The notes: a model not told the origin generated them from the sequence alone. DNA of 12,490 nt from an uncultured Bdellovibrio sp. (GCA_946480995.1 CAMLMF010000034.1:1-12490); one strand, 5' to 3'; counted from the first letter of the stretch, positions 1-8,444 are shown. Made by a program: numbers and translations.

Positions 1-38
1 TTTCGGGTCTCGGTTTCGGATACAAATTTTGGTTCTAA
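1..38 (+). CDS. C-terminal tail of a gene entering from the left, probably a beta-barrel outer-membrane protein
   Basis: Frame 3 reads SGLGFGYKFWF and stops with TAA at 36-38. A glycine- and aromatic-rich last strand ending in phenylalanine is the classic C-terminal signature of outer-membrane beta-barrels, which the BAM complex recognises. Only eleven codons are visible, so this is a suggestion from pattern alone. The frame faces the minus-strand lyase gene, which ends 34 bases downstream, so the two would be convergent. An imperfect inverted repeat (31-36 with 58-63, plus 42-45 with 49-52) lies between them and could be a weak shared terminator. Confidence 0.4.
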   Translation, partial: SGLGFGYKFWF

Positions 39-72
39 AACATGCTAGGCATAAAAAAGAACCATGAAACCA

Positions 73-1356
73 TTAGATCTTCTTTAACGCCGCGGTTAAG
101 TCGGCGATAATATCGTTGGCATTTTCTAAGCCGATGCTCAGACGAATGGCGCGTGGATCAATTCCACACTCGTCGCGTTTGTCATCAGGGATCGCCGAGT
201 GAGTCATGAAGCCAGGAACTTCAATCAGAGTTTTCGTCAAACCCAAACTGACCGCCAAAGTGATTGAATAAGAGTTCTTCGCAATATCGTCGACGAACTT
301 CTGGCACTTTTTCATGTCGCCTTTTAGTTGAAAGGAAATCATCGTGCCCGGAGCAAAGTCGCCCTCGGGAGATTTTAAATATTTTTTCGCCAGCTTATAC
401 TGTGGATGAGACTTCAGCCCCGGATACGTCACGGCTTCCACCTTCGGGTGCTTTTCTAAGAACTGTGAAATCTTTTGCGCGGAACTTTGCTGCTGTTCAA
501 AGCGAATCGCTTGCGTGGAAATACCGTAAACTAAAATATGCCAAGCCGAATACGGATGGATGATCGCGCCAAAATCCTTACGCGCCACACGTAAAATGCT
601 TTCAAATTCCTTTGATGCAATGACCGCTCCGCCCATCTCTGTACCGAAGCCTGAAATATTTTTGGTTAAGCTTTGAATGACAAAATCAATGCCCCATTGA
701 CGAGGACGCAAAGCCCACGGTGTCGCGAACGTGTTATCAACCACGGTGTAAATCTTTTGATCCTTCTTGCGTTTTTTATTCGCCATCGCGACAAGCTTTG
801 CGATTTTTTCTAAGTCAGCAATTTCAAGAATAGGATTCGATACGGATTCAAAATACACTACGCGCGTTGTGGGATCTGCGAGCTCTTTTTCTAATTTAGA
901 AAAATCATTCACGTCCATCAACGTCGTCTGAATATTGAAACGCGGAAACCAGTTGGTCAAAAGGCTGTACGTACATCCATACAACGTTTTATGTGCGACC
1001 ACTTTTTCGCCATGTTTTACAAGTGACATCAGCGTCGAAGCAATCGCGCCCATGCCGCTTCCGAACGCGACGGCGCATTCGCCTTTTTCTAAAAGAGCCA
1101 ACTGATCTTCTAACATTTTTGTCGTGGGCTCTTCCAAACGGTCGTAAATCCAGATCGGCTTTTCGCCCTCAGTGGGTGCCCCAAAAGTATTAAAGCCCTC
1201 AGCTCCACGTCCTAGAGATTCCAAACGAAACGTCGTCGACGCTGTCATAGGCGGAATCAGGTGATGCGAAAACTCCCAGGATTTCGAAAGAAACTCCCCA
1301 TGAATGGCTTGAGTTCGTGGCGACATTGCGGCGAGTTTGGCTGCGGACTTTTTCAT
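73..1356 (-). CDS. PLP-dependent Cys/Met metabolism enzyme, probably methionine gamma-lyase or cystathionine gamma-lyase
   Basis: This is a full-length 427-residue fold-type I PLP enzyme of the Cys/Met metabolism family, which cleaves or exchanges sulfur-amino-acid side chains in the cytoplasm. Visible landmarks are the YDRLEEPT segment (71-78), the cofactor-phosphate loop GSGMGA (99-104), LYGCTY (125-130) with Tyr126 and Cys128, Asp207 in VVDNTFATP, the Schiff-base lysine Lys232 in SLTKN, SLG..TLIE.P..MTH (370-386), and Arg405 in IRLSIGLEN for the substrate carboxylate. A cysteine in the LYGCT context is characteristic of methionine gamma-lyase (Cys116 in the Pseudomonas enzyme) and favours that activity. 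Cystathionine gamma-lyase or O-acetylhomoserine sulfhydrylase cannot be excluded. The residue after the lysine is Asn instead of the usual Tyr, and a Lys-rich insert (193-201) makes the protein slightly long. The start has AAGGAG at 1361-1366, four bases ahead. It lies 62 bases after the HutD gene, possibly cotranscribed with it. Confidence 0.85.
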   Translation of the reverse strand: MKKSAAKLAAMSPRTQAIHGEFLSKSWEFSHHLIPPMTASTTFRLESLGRGAEGFNTFGAPTEGEKPIWIYDRLEEPTTKMLEDQLALLEKGECAVAFGSGMGAIASTLMSLVKHGEKVVAHKTLYGCTYSLLTNWFPRFNIQTTLMDVNDFSKLEKELADPTTRVVYFESVSNPILEIADLEKIAKLVAMANKKRKKDQKIYTVVDNTFATPWALRPRQWGIDFVIQSLTKNISGFGTEMGGAVIASKEFESILRVARKDFGAIIHPYSAWHILVYGISTQAIRFEQQQSSAQKISQFLEKHPKVEAVTYPGLKSHPQYKLAKKYLKSPEGDFAPGTMISFQLKGDMKKCQKFVDDIAKNSYSITLAVSLGLTKTLIEVPGFMTHSAIPDDKRDECGIDPRAIRLSIGLENANDIIADLTAALKKI

Positions 1357-1418
1357 GTGGCTCCTTCATGTTTCGGCAAAAATAGAGCACATATACTAGA
1401 GCTTGGAAAGGAACGTAC

Positions 1419-1991
1419 TTACGCATCAAAGACTTTGATTAAATAGCAGGTCGCGCCCTCTGCAGAGTCCAGGGGCAAAGTGCCCAAGCCGGTGACCTTT
1501 AGTGTGTCGCCGGTTAGTAAAAGCTTATTGTCTGCCTGCACTTGACCTCTTGCGCAAAACAAGTAAGTCACGGGGCTGTCTGTGTGAAAATCCACGCCCT
1601 GCGCGGCATTAAATGAACACACGCTGAACTCAGCGCGAACTTTCGAGGGACGAAAAATCAAACCGAGATCAAGAACCTCTCCGTGCAGCAGTCGGCAATG
1701 AATGGATTCTTCTCCCGAAAAGCGCACGGGTTGATCTGGGGCGAGCTTTTTATCGTTCAAAAAGAATCCCTCGCCCTGCCATACAACGAGCCATCGTTCA
1801 CATTGCGAAAACTGCGAAAAGTCCGAGTCCTTCGCCACCTGCGCAGAGCTCAATCGCCAGTGAAACCCATCGCCAGGAAATGCTGCATCGGCGGGCCAGA
1901 TATCGATCTGCGCCGTTTCGCCCAAACCGTTCTTCCACGGCATGACCTCATATTTATCCTTGCGCAAAATTTCGACCTGCATCAGACCCAT
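1419..1991 (-). CDS. HutD family protein
   Basis: A 190-residue cytoplasmic protein with the HutD signature: PWKNGLGET at residues 18-26, WRLSSAQV at 45-52, and FSQFSQCERWLVVWQGEG at 58-75. The family has a bicupin-like fold and is often found in histidine-utilisation (hut) clusters, where it is thought to play a regulatory or accessory role; its biochemical activity is not firmly known. No other hut gene is visible here. The neighbour downstream is a sulfur-amino-acid lyase, so a histidine role is not supported by context. The ATG at 1991 is preceded by AGGG at modest spacing. A second in-frame ATG three codons later (1982) is possible but has a worse spacing. A good -10 box (2021-2026) sits about 30 bases upstream. 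Confidence 0.8.
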   Translation of the reverse strand: MGLMQVEILRKDKYEVMPWKNGLGETAQIDIWPADAAFPGDGFHWRLSSAQVAKDSDFSQFSQCERWLVVWQGEGFFLNDKKLAPDQPVRFSGEESIHCRLLHGEVLDLGLIFRPSKVRAEFSVCSFNAAQGVDFHTDSPVTYLFCARGQVQADNKLLLTGDTLKVTGLGTLPLDSAEGATCYLIKVFDA

Positions 1992-2020
1992 GACACCCTG
2001 TATTTTTATCCGTTAGATCC

Positions 2021-2049
2021 ATTATATGCTATCTGGAGCACTCTGATGA
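2021..2049 (-). promoter_or_regulatory. Probable sigma-70-type promoter of the HutD gene
   Basis: Read on the minus strand, a perfect TATAAT occupies 2026-2021. Seventeen bases upstream is TCATCA (2049-2044), a poor -35 match (three of six). Transcription would start near 2014, giving a leader of about 23 bases. The perfect -10 box and good position support the call; the weak -35 limits it. Confidence 0.5.
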
Positions 2050-2187
2050 GCCTACACGGGTATTTCAAGACCTCAAATTCTTTTTTCTTTAATTTGCCTG
2101 ATGTTTAGGCTACAACGATGGCTCCAAATATCGGTCTCTCTTGAGTTAATAGCGTAGGGCTCTTTCTCTTTAGTAGTACCCCCATCC

Positions 2188-2195
2188 TAAGGAGG
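2188..2195 (+). promoter_or_regulatory. Strong Shine-Dalgarno site of the RNA-binding protein gene
   Basis: TAAGGAGG is a full match to the 16S rRNA 3' end, five bases ahead of the ATG at 2201. This indicates high translation and fixes the start. I see no convincing -35/-10 pair in the region before it (2027-2187), although a TTGAGT at 2141-2146 could be part of one. Confidence 0.8.
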
Positions 2196-2200
2196 AATAC

Positions 2201-2542
2201 ATGGGCAAAAAGTTATACGTTGGAAATCTATCTTATTCTTTGGACGATCAATATCTAGTTGATCTTTTCTCTGAATTCGGAACAGTTGAATCAGCACGCA
2301 TCGTTACTGATCGTGAATCTGGTCGCAGCAAAGGTTTCGCATTCGTTGAAATGTCTTCTGAAACTGAAGCTCAAGCAGCTATCGAAAAATTGAATGGCAC
2401 TGATCAACAAGGTCGCGCTATGAACGTTTCTGAAGCTAAACCAATGGCTCCACGCGAAAATCGCGGCGGTGGCGGCGGCTTCGGCGGCGGCAACAGAAAC
2501 AACTCTCGTGGTGGTTTCGGCGGCGGACGTCCTCGTTACTAA
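2201..2542 (+). CDS. Single-RRM RNA-binding protein with glycine/arginine-rich tail
   Basis: A 113-residue protein made of one RNA recognition motif (about residues 3-80) and a low-complexity tail (88-113). RNP2 is LYVGNL (5-10) and RNP1 is KGFAFVEM (44-51), so the aromatic residues that stack on RNA bases (Tyr6, Phe46, Phe48) are all present. The tail is rich in Gly, Arg and Asn, with RGG elements, and resembles cyanobacterial and plant glycine-rich RNA-binding proteins. In bacteria, members of this family are often abundant and some are cold- or stress-induced; the RNA target here is unknown. The consensus Shine-Dalgarno site implies strong expression. The gene is monocistronic, with its own terminator 28 bases after the stop. 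It shows no truncation. Confidence 0.93.
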   Translation: MGKKLYVGNLSYSLDDQYLVDLFSEFGTVESARIVTDRESGRSKGFAFVEMSSETEAQAAIEKLNGTDQQGRAMNVSEAKPMAPRENRGGGGGFGGGNRNNSRGGFGGGRPRY

Positions 2543-2570
2543 GATATAAGTTTCTTCATTGAAATTTATG

Positions 2571-2604
2571 AAAAACGGGATCTTTTTAGATCCCGTTTTT
2601 TTTT
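2571..2604. terminator. Two-way intrinsic terminator between the RNA-binding protein gene and metH
   Basis: A perfect stem of thirteen pairs (2571-2583 with 2588-2600; core ACGGGATCT/AGATCCCGT) closes a four-base T loop. It is followed on the plus strand by a run of nine T (2596-2604). On the minus strand the A run at 2571-2575 becomes a shorter U tract. It lies 28 bases past the plus-strand gene and 48 bases past the metH stop, so it can end both convergent transcripts, more strongly in the plus direction. Confidence 0.92.
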
Positions 2605-2652
2605 GCTTCATTCTCTTTTCTGTCTTTGCATCTTACACACGATCGCAAACTC

Positions 2653-5600
2653 TTACACCGCAAAGTATTTAGCTCCGGGATGCATAAAGTAATAACCCGA
2701 AACGCTGGCCGGTGGATTCATCGCATAATTTTCTGTCAGTGTAACACCGATACGTTCCGCCACATTGAGCAGGCTCCATATCTTGGTCTTTTCACTGTGC
2801 GTAGGACAGGCCGGATAACCAGGGGCTGGACGAATTCCTCGATAGCGTTCCGCAATCAAGTCCTCTTTACTTAGATTTTCAAAGATCCCAAACTGTTGGC
2901 GCATATACTGATGCGTGTATTCTGCTAAGGCTTCGGCAATTCGGTCACCTACGGCTTTCACCAGAATCGACGAATAATCGTCGTGGACTTTTTCAAATTC
3001 TTTGGCGATTTCATCAATGGCATTGCCGGCAGTGACCGTAAAAAATCCGATATGGTCTTTACGAGACGATTCTTCAGGAACGATAAAGTCCGCGAGTGAA
3101 TAAAAAATATTATTGTTCGCCACTTTCTTGCGCGTCTGACGATCAAAGTGCAAGGTTTGCAAACGCTGCCCTTGCGAATCGAAGACAAAAACTTCTTCAT
3201 CCTTGGCTTTCGCTTCAAAGACTCCGACTAATGATTTCGGTTGCACTCGGCCACCTTGAATCAGACTTTGCAACGTCGCCACCGCATCTTGATGCAGCTT
3301 GCGTGCTTCTTCACCGTATTTTTCAGACTTCAAAATTTGCGGATATGTGCCCTTTAATTCCCAAGCCCAAAAGAACGGACTCCAGTCAATATAGTCCACA
3401 ATATCGGCTAAATTTAAAGGCACTTCCCACACGCCTGTTTTTTGCGGGGAAGCAATTTCCACACTTTGCCAGTCACATTGAAATTTATTTTTTCTGGCCT
3501 CTTCCAAAGGAACTGATTCTGCTGGATCCAATGAGTTCAGATAATTATTGCGCAAAGATATATTCATTTGCTTATGTTCGGCTGCAAACTTTTCTTTGCT
3601 ATTAGGACTGGTCAACTTATTACAGACTTCAACAACCAAAGACGCATCCGCGACGTGGGCGACAACACCTTCATAGTGAGGAGCTAGTTTCACCGCCGTA
3701 TGAATCTTACTTGTCGTCGCTCCGCCAATCAAAACTGGCGTCTTAAGGCCCAGGCGTTGAAACTCTTGCAGATTGAAAATCATTTCATCTAAAGACGGCG
3801 TGATCAAACCACTTAAGCCGATGATATCAGCACCATGTTCTTCGGCGGCTTTCAAGATCGTTTGCACAGAGGTCATGACACCTAAATCGACAACTTTGTA
3901 TCCGTTGCAGGCCAAAACCACAGATACGATATTCTTACCGATATCATGAACGTCGCCTTTTACGGTGGCGATCACGAAAGTGCCCTGGCTTTGCAAGCTG
4001 GTGCGACTGCGCTTTTCTTCTTCCATAAAAGGTTCAAGATAAGCCACGGCTTTTTTCATTACGCGGGCACTTTTGACGACTTGAGGTAAAAACATTTTTC
4101 CTTCACCAAAAAGACGGCCCACAACTTTCATGCCCTCCATCAAGGGGCCTTCGATCACATCCAAGGGGCGTCCCAACTGAGTTCGTGCAATTTCAGCGTC
4201 AGCCACAATATGCGTGTCGATACCCTTCACCAGGGCGTGAGTGATGCGCTCTTGCAAACTTAAAGAACGCCACTCATCAGGGCTGACTTTTTTGTCGTGG
4301 CCCTTTCCGTCTTCTTTGTATTTTTCTGCGGCCGCAAGAAGTTCTTCGGCGGCGTCAGCGGATTTATTTAAGACAACGTTTTCAACCAAACGTCGCAAAT
4401 CAGGTTCAATTTCTTCATAGACCTCAAGCATTCCGGCATTCACAATGCCCATATCTAAACCCGCTTTAAAGGCGTGATACAGGAACACAGCATGCATCGC
4501 TTCGCGCACCTTATTGTTGCCACGGAAACTGAAACTTAAATTCGAAACACCCCCGGAAGTGTACACTCCCGGACACTGTTGTTTTATTTCAGCAATCGCT
4601 TCGATAAAATCAACCGCGTAATTGTCGTGTTCTTCCATCCCCGTCGCCACGGTCAAAATGTTGGCGTCAAAAATAATATCCGAGGGATCAAAGCCCGCCT
4701 CTTCAACCAACAACTTGTAAGCTCTTTGGCAGATGCGCACTTTGTCTGCTTTGCTGACGGCCTGACCTTTTTCATCAAAGGCCATAACAACAACGGCGGC
4801 ACCATAACGTTGGATCAGGCGCGCTTGACGTAAGAATTCAGCTTCGCCTTCTTTAAGTGAAATTGAATTTACGATGGCTTTACCTTGCAAGCATTTAAGT
4901 CCTGCTTCTAAAACTTCCCACTTAGAGGAATCAACCATCACCGGCACTTTGGCCACATCAGGTTCCGCTGCGACCAAATTCAAAAAACGAGTCATAGCTG
5001 CGGGGCCATCAATCAAACCTTCATCGAAATTGATATCAATAACGTTCGCGCCATTTTCCACTTGGCTGCGTGCCACCGAAACGGCTTCGTCATAACGATC
5101 TTCTTTGATCAGCTTCGCAAACTTGGGCGATCCCGTGACATTGGTGCGTTCACCGACCATGACAAATGTGCGCTGCGAAGAATTGTTTAAATTAAAAGGC
5201 TCAAGGCCACTGAGCTTAAGCCCTGTCTGATTCGAAGTGTGACGACCTGGCACAGGTAGGTCTTTCATCTTTGTCGCAATCACTTGGATATGGGCAGGTG
5301 TCGTCCCGCAACAACCGCCGACAAGATGAACCAAACCCTCTTGCGCCATCAGGCCCAACTGATAGGCCAATGATTCTGGGGTCTCATCATATCCTGTCGG
5401 ACTCAAAGGATTCGGCAACCCTGCGTTGGGATAACAAGAAATATAACAATCCGCCACGCGTGCTAAATCGCGAATATAGGGATGCATTTCCTTCGCTCCC
5501 AGGGCGCAGTTAATCCCAACACTTAAAGGTTTTGAATGTCGTACGGAATTCCAAAACGCTTCTACAGTTTGCCCAGACAACGTTCGTCCTGACAGATCAG

Positions 5601-6249
5601 TGATGGTCACAGACAACATCAACGGATATTTCTGTTGGCGTTCTTCTTCAACTTCGGCAATCGCCACCAAGGCCGCTTTAAGATTTAAGGTGTCAAAGGT
5701 GGTTTCTGGCAACAGAATGTCCGCGCCACCGTCTAGCAAAGCGACGGCTTGTTGCTTGTAAGCGACTTTCAGTTCATCAAAATGCACAGCACGATAGCCA
5801 GGATTATTAACGTCGGGGCTTAAGGAGGCGGTTCTATTCGTGGGACCTATGGCGCCCGCGACAAAGGTTTTTTTCCCCGTGCAAAGTTCGTAATCGGCAC
5901 AGGCTTTTTTTGCCAACTGAGCTGCGGCAAAATTGAGTTCATAAACCAAGTCTTGCAAACCATAATCGGCTTGCGCAATGGTTGTTCCGTTAAAGGTGTT
6001 GGTTTCAATAATATCGGCGCCCGCTTCCAAATAGCGACGATGAATATCGTAAATCACTTCGGGCTTCGTCAGAACTAACAGGTCGTTGTTACCTTTAAGG
6101 TCTTTGGGGTGATTTTTAAATCGATCGCCGCGATAGTCAGCCTCGCCGAGCTTATGCAACTGCACCATCGTGCCCATCGCACCATCCAAAATCAAAATGC
6201 GCTCTGCAAACGCCGCTTCAAGTGCTAAAAGGGCTTTGGACTTTATCAT
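2653..6249 (-). CDS. metH: Cobalamin-dependent methionine synthase
   Basis: A full-length 1198-residue MetH (the E. coli enzyme is 1227) that transfers the methyl group of 5-methyl-tetrahydrofolate through cobalamin to homocysteine. All four modules are present in order. The homocysteine domain (about 1-330) has zinc ligands Cys248 (GINCALG) and Cys313/Cys314 (GGCCG). The pterin domain (about 355-620) has [10 protein letters not shown] (365-374) and DINFDEG. The cap plus B12 domain (about 650-880) has GDVHDIGKN (765-773), whose His768 is the lower axial cobalt ligand, and [11 protein letters not shown] (813-823). The C-terminal reactivation domain (about 910-1198) has [15 protein letters not shown] (1135-1149) for SAM binding. 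Its ATG overlaps the metF TGA as ATGA, implying translational coupling; GAGAGGA lies upstream inside metF. It is the last gene of the riboswitch-led operon, and no key residue is missing. Confidence 0.98.
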   Translation of the reverse strand: MIKSKALLALEAAFAERILILDGAMGTMVQLHKLGEADYRGDRFKNHPKDLKGNNDLLVLTKPEVIYDIHRRYLEAGADIIETNTFNGTTIAQADYGLQDLVYELNFAAAQLAKKACADYELCTGKKTFVAGAIGPTNRTASLSPDVNNPGYRAVHFDELKVAYKQQAVALLDGGADILLPETTFDTLNLKAALVAIAEVEEERQQKYPLMLSVTITDLSGRTLSGQTVEAFWNSVRHSKPLSVGINCALGAKEMHPYIRDLARVADCYISCYPNAGLPNPLSPTGYDETPESLAYQLGLMAQEGLVHLVGGCCGTTPAHIQVIATKMKDLPVPGRHTSNQTGLKLSGLEPFNLNNSSQRTFVMVGERTNVTGSPKFAKLIKEDRYDEAVSVARSQVENGANVIDINFDEGLIDGPAAMTRFLNLVAAEPDVAKVPVMVDSSKWEVLEAGLKCLQGKAIVNSISLKEGEAEFLRQARLIQRYGAAVVVMAFDEKGQAVSKADKVRICQRAYKLLVEEAGFDPSDIIFDANILTVATGMEEHDNYAVDFIEAIAEIKQQCPGVYTSGGVSNLSFSFRGNNKVREAMHAVFLYHAFKAGLDMGIVNAGMLEVYEEIEPDLRRLVENVVLNKSADAAEELLAAAEKYKEDGKGHDKKVSPDEWRSLSLQERITHALVKGIDTHIVADAEIARTQLGRPLDVIEGPLMEGMKVVGRLFGEGKMFLPQVVKSARVMKKAVAYLEPFMEEEKRSRTSLQSQGTFVIATVKGDVHDIGKNIVSVVLACNGYKVVDLGVMTSVQTILKAAEEHGADIIGLSGLITPSLDEMIFNLQEFQRLGLKTPVLIGGATTSKIHTAVKLAPHYEGVVAHVADASLVVEVCNKLTSPNSKEKFAAEHKQMNISLRNNYLNSLDPAESVPLEEARKNKFQCDWQSVEIASPQKTGVWEVPLNLADIVDYIDWSPFFWAWELKGTYPQILKSEKYGEEARKLHQDAVATLQSLIQGGRVQPKSLVGVFEAKAKDEEVFVFDSQGQRLQTLHFDRQTRKKVANNNIFYSLADFIVPEESSRKDHIGFFTVTAGNAIDEIAKEFEKVHDDYSSILVKAVGDRIAEALAEYTHQYMRQQFGIFENLSKEDLIAERYRGIRPAPGYPACPTHSEKTKIWSLLNVAERIGVTLTENYAMNPPASVSGYYFMHPGAKYFAV

Positions 6250-7193
6250 TTTTGAAATCCTCTCACCACGTCCGTCACGGCTTGGACGTCATTCAAAACA
6301 TAAAAGTGCACAGCAGGCACTCCGAAATCCAAAAGCTCTTGCACTTGTTTTTGACACCATTTTTTGCCGATCTCTAAGGTGTGCGTTGGATGCGCTTGGA
6401 CTTCTTCCACTAACTGGGTTGGCAAATCGATATAAAAGTTTCGAGGCAAATTATTCAGCTGCCCCGGTGATCTTAAGACCTTCAAACCCGGCACGATTGG
6501 CACCGTGATGCCCGCTTCACGACAGGCTTTGACAAAATCAAAGTACTTTTGATTTTCAAAAAACATTTGTGTAACGATATAACCCGCCCCCGCATCGACC
6601 TTGCGCTTTAAACTTTGAATATCGGCTTTAAGGCATGAGGCTTCGAAGTGTTTTTCTGGATACCCGGCCACACCGATGCAGAAATCAAAGGGGTCGCCTT
6701 TGCCAATTTCATCTAAAAATTGACCATTGTTCACACTTTTAATTTGTTCCACTAAGTCGATCGCATAATTGTTGGCGCGTCGGTCGGCAGCCACCGCTTT
6801 CGGAACATTGGGTGCATCACCACGCAAAGCTAAAACATTTTCAATTCCTAAAAAGTTCAGCTCAATCAACGCATCTTCGGTTTCTTCTTTAGAAAATCCC
6901 ATACACAATAAGTGGGCGACCGTATCGATTTTAAATCTGTTTTGAATAACGCCACAGATACCTAAAGTTCCAGGGCGTTTTTTGAAGGTGCGCTTTTTTA
7001 TGGTTCCGTCATTTGACTCAAGATACTGCGTGCTTGAACTGTGCGAAGTCACATCAATCCATGGCGGGTTCAAGGGGGCCAAGGCCTCGACGATTTCTAT
7101 AATATCACGCACAGAACTGCCTCTGACCGGTGGCACGATCTCATAGCTAAAAAGAGGCTCACGACTTTTTTCGATATGCTCAACAACCTTCAT
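6246..7193 (-). CDS. metF: Methylenetetrahydrofolate reductase
   Basis: A 315-residue FAD-dependent TIM-barrel enzyme that reduces 5,10-methylene-tetrahydrofolate to 5-methyl-tetrahydrofolate, the methyl donor for the next gene, MetH. Visible family features are Glu18 in FSYEIVPP (the catalytic acid position), the LALRGD motif ending at Asp126 (folate binding), GVAGYPEKH (174-182) for FAD, TQMFF with Gln209, PGLKVL (235-240), and the C-terminal [11 protein letters not shown] (291-301). The length is normal for the bacterial single-domain form. The ATG at 7193 has AGGGA about eight bases ahead, overlapping the end of the preceding cysteine-synthase-like gene, which stops eleven bases upstream. 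The gene is therefore in one operon and probably coupled on both sides. Confidence 0.97.
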   Translation of the reverse strand: MKVVEHIEKSREPLFSYEIVPPVRGSSVRDIIEIVEALAPLNPPWIDVTSHSSSTQYLESNDGTIKKRTFKKRPGTLGICGVIQNRFKIDTVAHLLCMGFSKEETEDALIELNFLGIENVLALRGDAPNVPKAVAADRRANNYAIDLVEQIKSVNNGQFLDEIGKGDPFDFCIGVAGYPEKHFEASCLKADIQSLKRKVDAGAGYIVTQMFFENQKYFDFVKACREAGITVPIVPGLKVLRSPGQLNNLPRNFYIDLPTQLVEEVQAHPTHTLEIGKKWCQKQVQELLDFGVPAVHFYVLNDVQAVTDVVRGFQK

Positions 7194-7204
7194 ATTTTTA
7201 TTCC

Positions 7205-8188
7205 CTACAACAACGGTTTTACAGCAACGGACTTTTCATTTAAAAAATGAGAATTAAAAACTTTGGATTGGTAGCGAAGAGCTGAATCCCCCAGAACGGT
7301 CACGACACAACAGCCCATTTTAGCATTTTGCACAGCATATTGATAGCAGGCGTACAGGTTTAAGGCAGCTGAAGTGCCCACAAGCAATCCATCGTGTTTA
7401 GCCAAGTGATAAAGCATTGAAATCATCTGTTCATCACTGACCTGGGTAGAGTCATCAACCTGAGCCTTCCTAAAATTTTCAGTAAGTCGCATAATACCGA
7501 TTCCTTCAGTCATAGAAGAACCAGTGCTTTCAAACTTGCCCGTCTCAACATAGGAATGCAGACCTGAACCAAAGGGATCCGCTAAACGCACATGTACACT
7601 GGGTTTCATCTCCTTAAGATATGTCGAAACACCTGCGATAGTTCCGCCCGTGCCGACAGAGCAGATAAAGGCGTCCACTTGCCCTTGGGTTTGTCGCCAA
7701 ATTTCCGGGCCCGTGTTTTCATAGTGACACTGAAAGTTCGCCAGATTTTCGAATTGATTCGCCCAAAAAGAATGGGCTCGTGCTTCGGCAATTCTGCGGG
7801 CCGTATGATAGAAGTGATTTTGATTAGCAAACGGACAAGGATCGACTTTGACCAGCTCAACCCCTAAGGCCTCAAGAACCTGGTATTTTTCTTGCGACTG
7901 ATTGTTCGGCATCACGATCACACAGTGATAACCTCGATGGGCTGCAATAGTCGCAAGACCAATACCTGTGTTTCCCGCAGTCCCATCAACAAAAGAGACG
8001 CCAGAATTAAAAATCCCGTCAGCTTCTCCTATTAAAAAAATACAAACGGACGAGCGGTCCTTGATGCTGCCGCCCGGATTTGCGTACTCAACCTTGCCAT
8101 AAATTTCACAGCCTGTGAGCTTAGATAACGATTCGATTTTTACTAAAGGTGTGTTGCCAACAATATCAACGACGGAACCCGTGCGCAT
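7205..8188 (-). CDS. cysK: Cysteine synthase-like PLP enzyme (CysK / cystathionine beta-synthase superfamily)
   Basis: A 327-residue fold-type II PLP enzyme that would replace the beta-substituent of an activated serine with sulfide, giving cysteine. The PLP lysine is Lys43 in NPGGSIKDR. GTAGNTG (69-75) binds the substrate carboxylate in the position of the usual TSGNTG. VGTGGTIAG (178-186) grips the cofactor phosphate. GSSMTEGIG (223-231) and a DSALRYQSKVF end (301-311) match a proteobacterial CysK subgroup. Cystathionine beta-synthase activity is a real alternative, since no regulatory CBS domain is needed for that reaction in bacteria. An open frame extends upstream to 8305, but the homology begins at the ATG at 8188, and the extension would run through the riboswitch-like leader. 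GGGGG, a wobble-type ribosome site, lies four bases ahead of 8188. It is the first gene of the operon with metF and metH. Confidence 0.85.
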   Translation of the reverse strand: MRTGSVVDIVGNTPLVKIESLSKLTGCEIYGKVEYANPGGSIKDRSSVCIFLIGEADGIFNSGVSFVDGTAGNTGIGLATIAAHRGYHCVIVMPNNQSQEKYQVLEALGVELVKVDPCPFANQNHFYHTARRIAEARAHSFWANQFENLANFQCHYENTGPEIWRQTQGQVDAFICSVGTGGTIAGVSTYLKEMKPSVHVRLADPFGSGLHSYVETGKFESTGSSMTEGIGIMRLTENFRKAQVDDSTQVSDEQMISMLYHLAKHDGLLVGTSAALNLYACYQYAVQNAKMGCCVVTVLGDSALRYQSKVFNSHFLNEKSVAVKPLL

Positions 8189-8249
8189 AAAACCCCCATC
8201 AAAGAGATCACGCGATACGAATGCACAAAATGGCAGGAGGTAAAAAGAG

Positions 8250-8275
8250 AAAAACCGCGAAGTTACACTTCCACG
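8250..8275 (-). terminator. Terminator-like hairpin in the operon leader
   Basis: On the minus strand, eight pairs with one bulged G (8275-8273 and 8271-8267 with 8263-8256) and a three-base loop form a short hairpin. It is followed after one base by five T, then CTC and five more T. It begins at the 3' edge of the SAM-II-like aptamer, sharing the last base pair of the pseudoknot, and lies about 60 bases before the first gene. This is where a riboswitch expression platform acting by early termination would be. The stem is short, so efficiency is uncertain. Confidence 0.5.
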
Positions 8276-8317
8276 CTTTAGCTGTTTATCGCCCGCAAGC
8301 TGCACTCAAATCGGCGA
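8274..8317 (-). ncRNA. SAM-II-like (SAM-alpha) riboswitch aptamer
   Basis: Read on the minus strand, the segment forms the SAM-II H-type pseudoknot. P1 is TCGCC (8317-8313) with GGCGA (8293-8289). The loop opens with GATTTG (8312-8307), as in the SAM-II family, and ends with GCTTGC (8300-8295). After P1 come TAAA (8288-8285) and GCTAAAGC (8282-8275). P2 pairs GC/GC, then TT with AA, then GC/GC between the loop and this last element, leaving a U and an A free, as expected for the SAM pocket. The motif lies in the leader of a cysteine-synthase-like/metF/metH operon, the right pathway for SAM feedback. SAM-II is best known from Alphaproteobacteria and some other phyla. The assignment is from remembered consensus; a covariance-model search was not possible. 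Confidence 0.75.
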
Positions 8318-8351
8318 GAAGTCAGAAATATAAATCAGACTTCAGGGGCAT

Positions 8352-8380
8352 ATCATTCATCGGAATAGTATTTCCGTCAA
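8352..8380 (-). promoter_or_regulatory. Probable sigma-70-type promoter of the methionine operon
   Basis: On the minus strand, TTGACG (8380-8375, five of six) and AATGAT (8357-8352, four of six) are separated by exactly 17 bases. Transcription would start near 8345, placing the SAM-II-like aptamer about 28 bases into the message and giving a leader of roughly 157 bases before the first gene. Its position between the preceding minus-strand gene and the aptamer supports it. Confidence 0.6.
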
Positions 8381-8444
8381 CTGGATTTGCGGCACAGAAC
8401 GTCGCCGCAGGAGTTGAGCAAAATCTCTAGTGATCGTTCATAGG

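Noticed and set aside
1683..2108. Plus-strand ORF of 141 codons opposite the HutD gene
   Set aside because: Lies antisense to a clear HutD frame; no recognised motif.
3096..3605. Plus-strand ORF of 169 codons inside metH
   Set aside because: Antisense shadow of the well-conserved metH reading frame, with no recognisable domain or ribosome site.
8235..8245. AGGAGG on the plus strand as a ribosome site for an ORF at 8221-8430
   Set aside because: The frame it would serve is antisense to the riboswitch-like leader, and the site is after, not before, its ATG.
8284..8294. GCGATAA on the minus strand as a sigma-28 -10 element
   Set aside because: It is part of P1 and the conserved TAAA of the aptamer, with no -35 partner.
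8189..8305. N-terminal extension of the cysteine-synthase-like protein by 39 residues
   Set aside because: Homology begins at the ATG at 8188; the extension runs through the aptamer and terminator-like hairpin and has no family counterpart.
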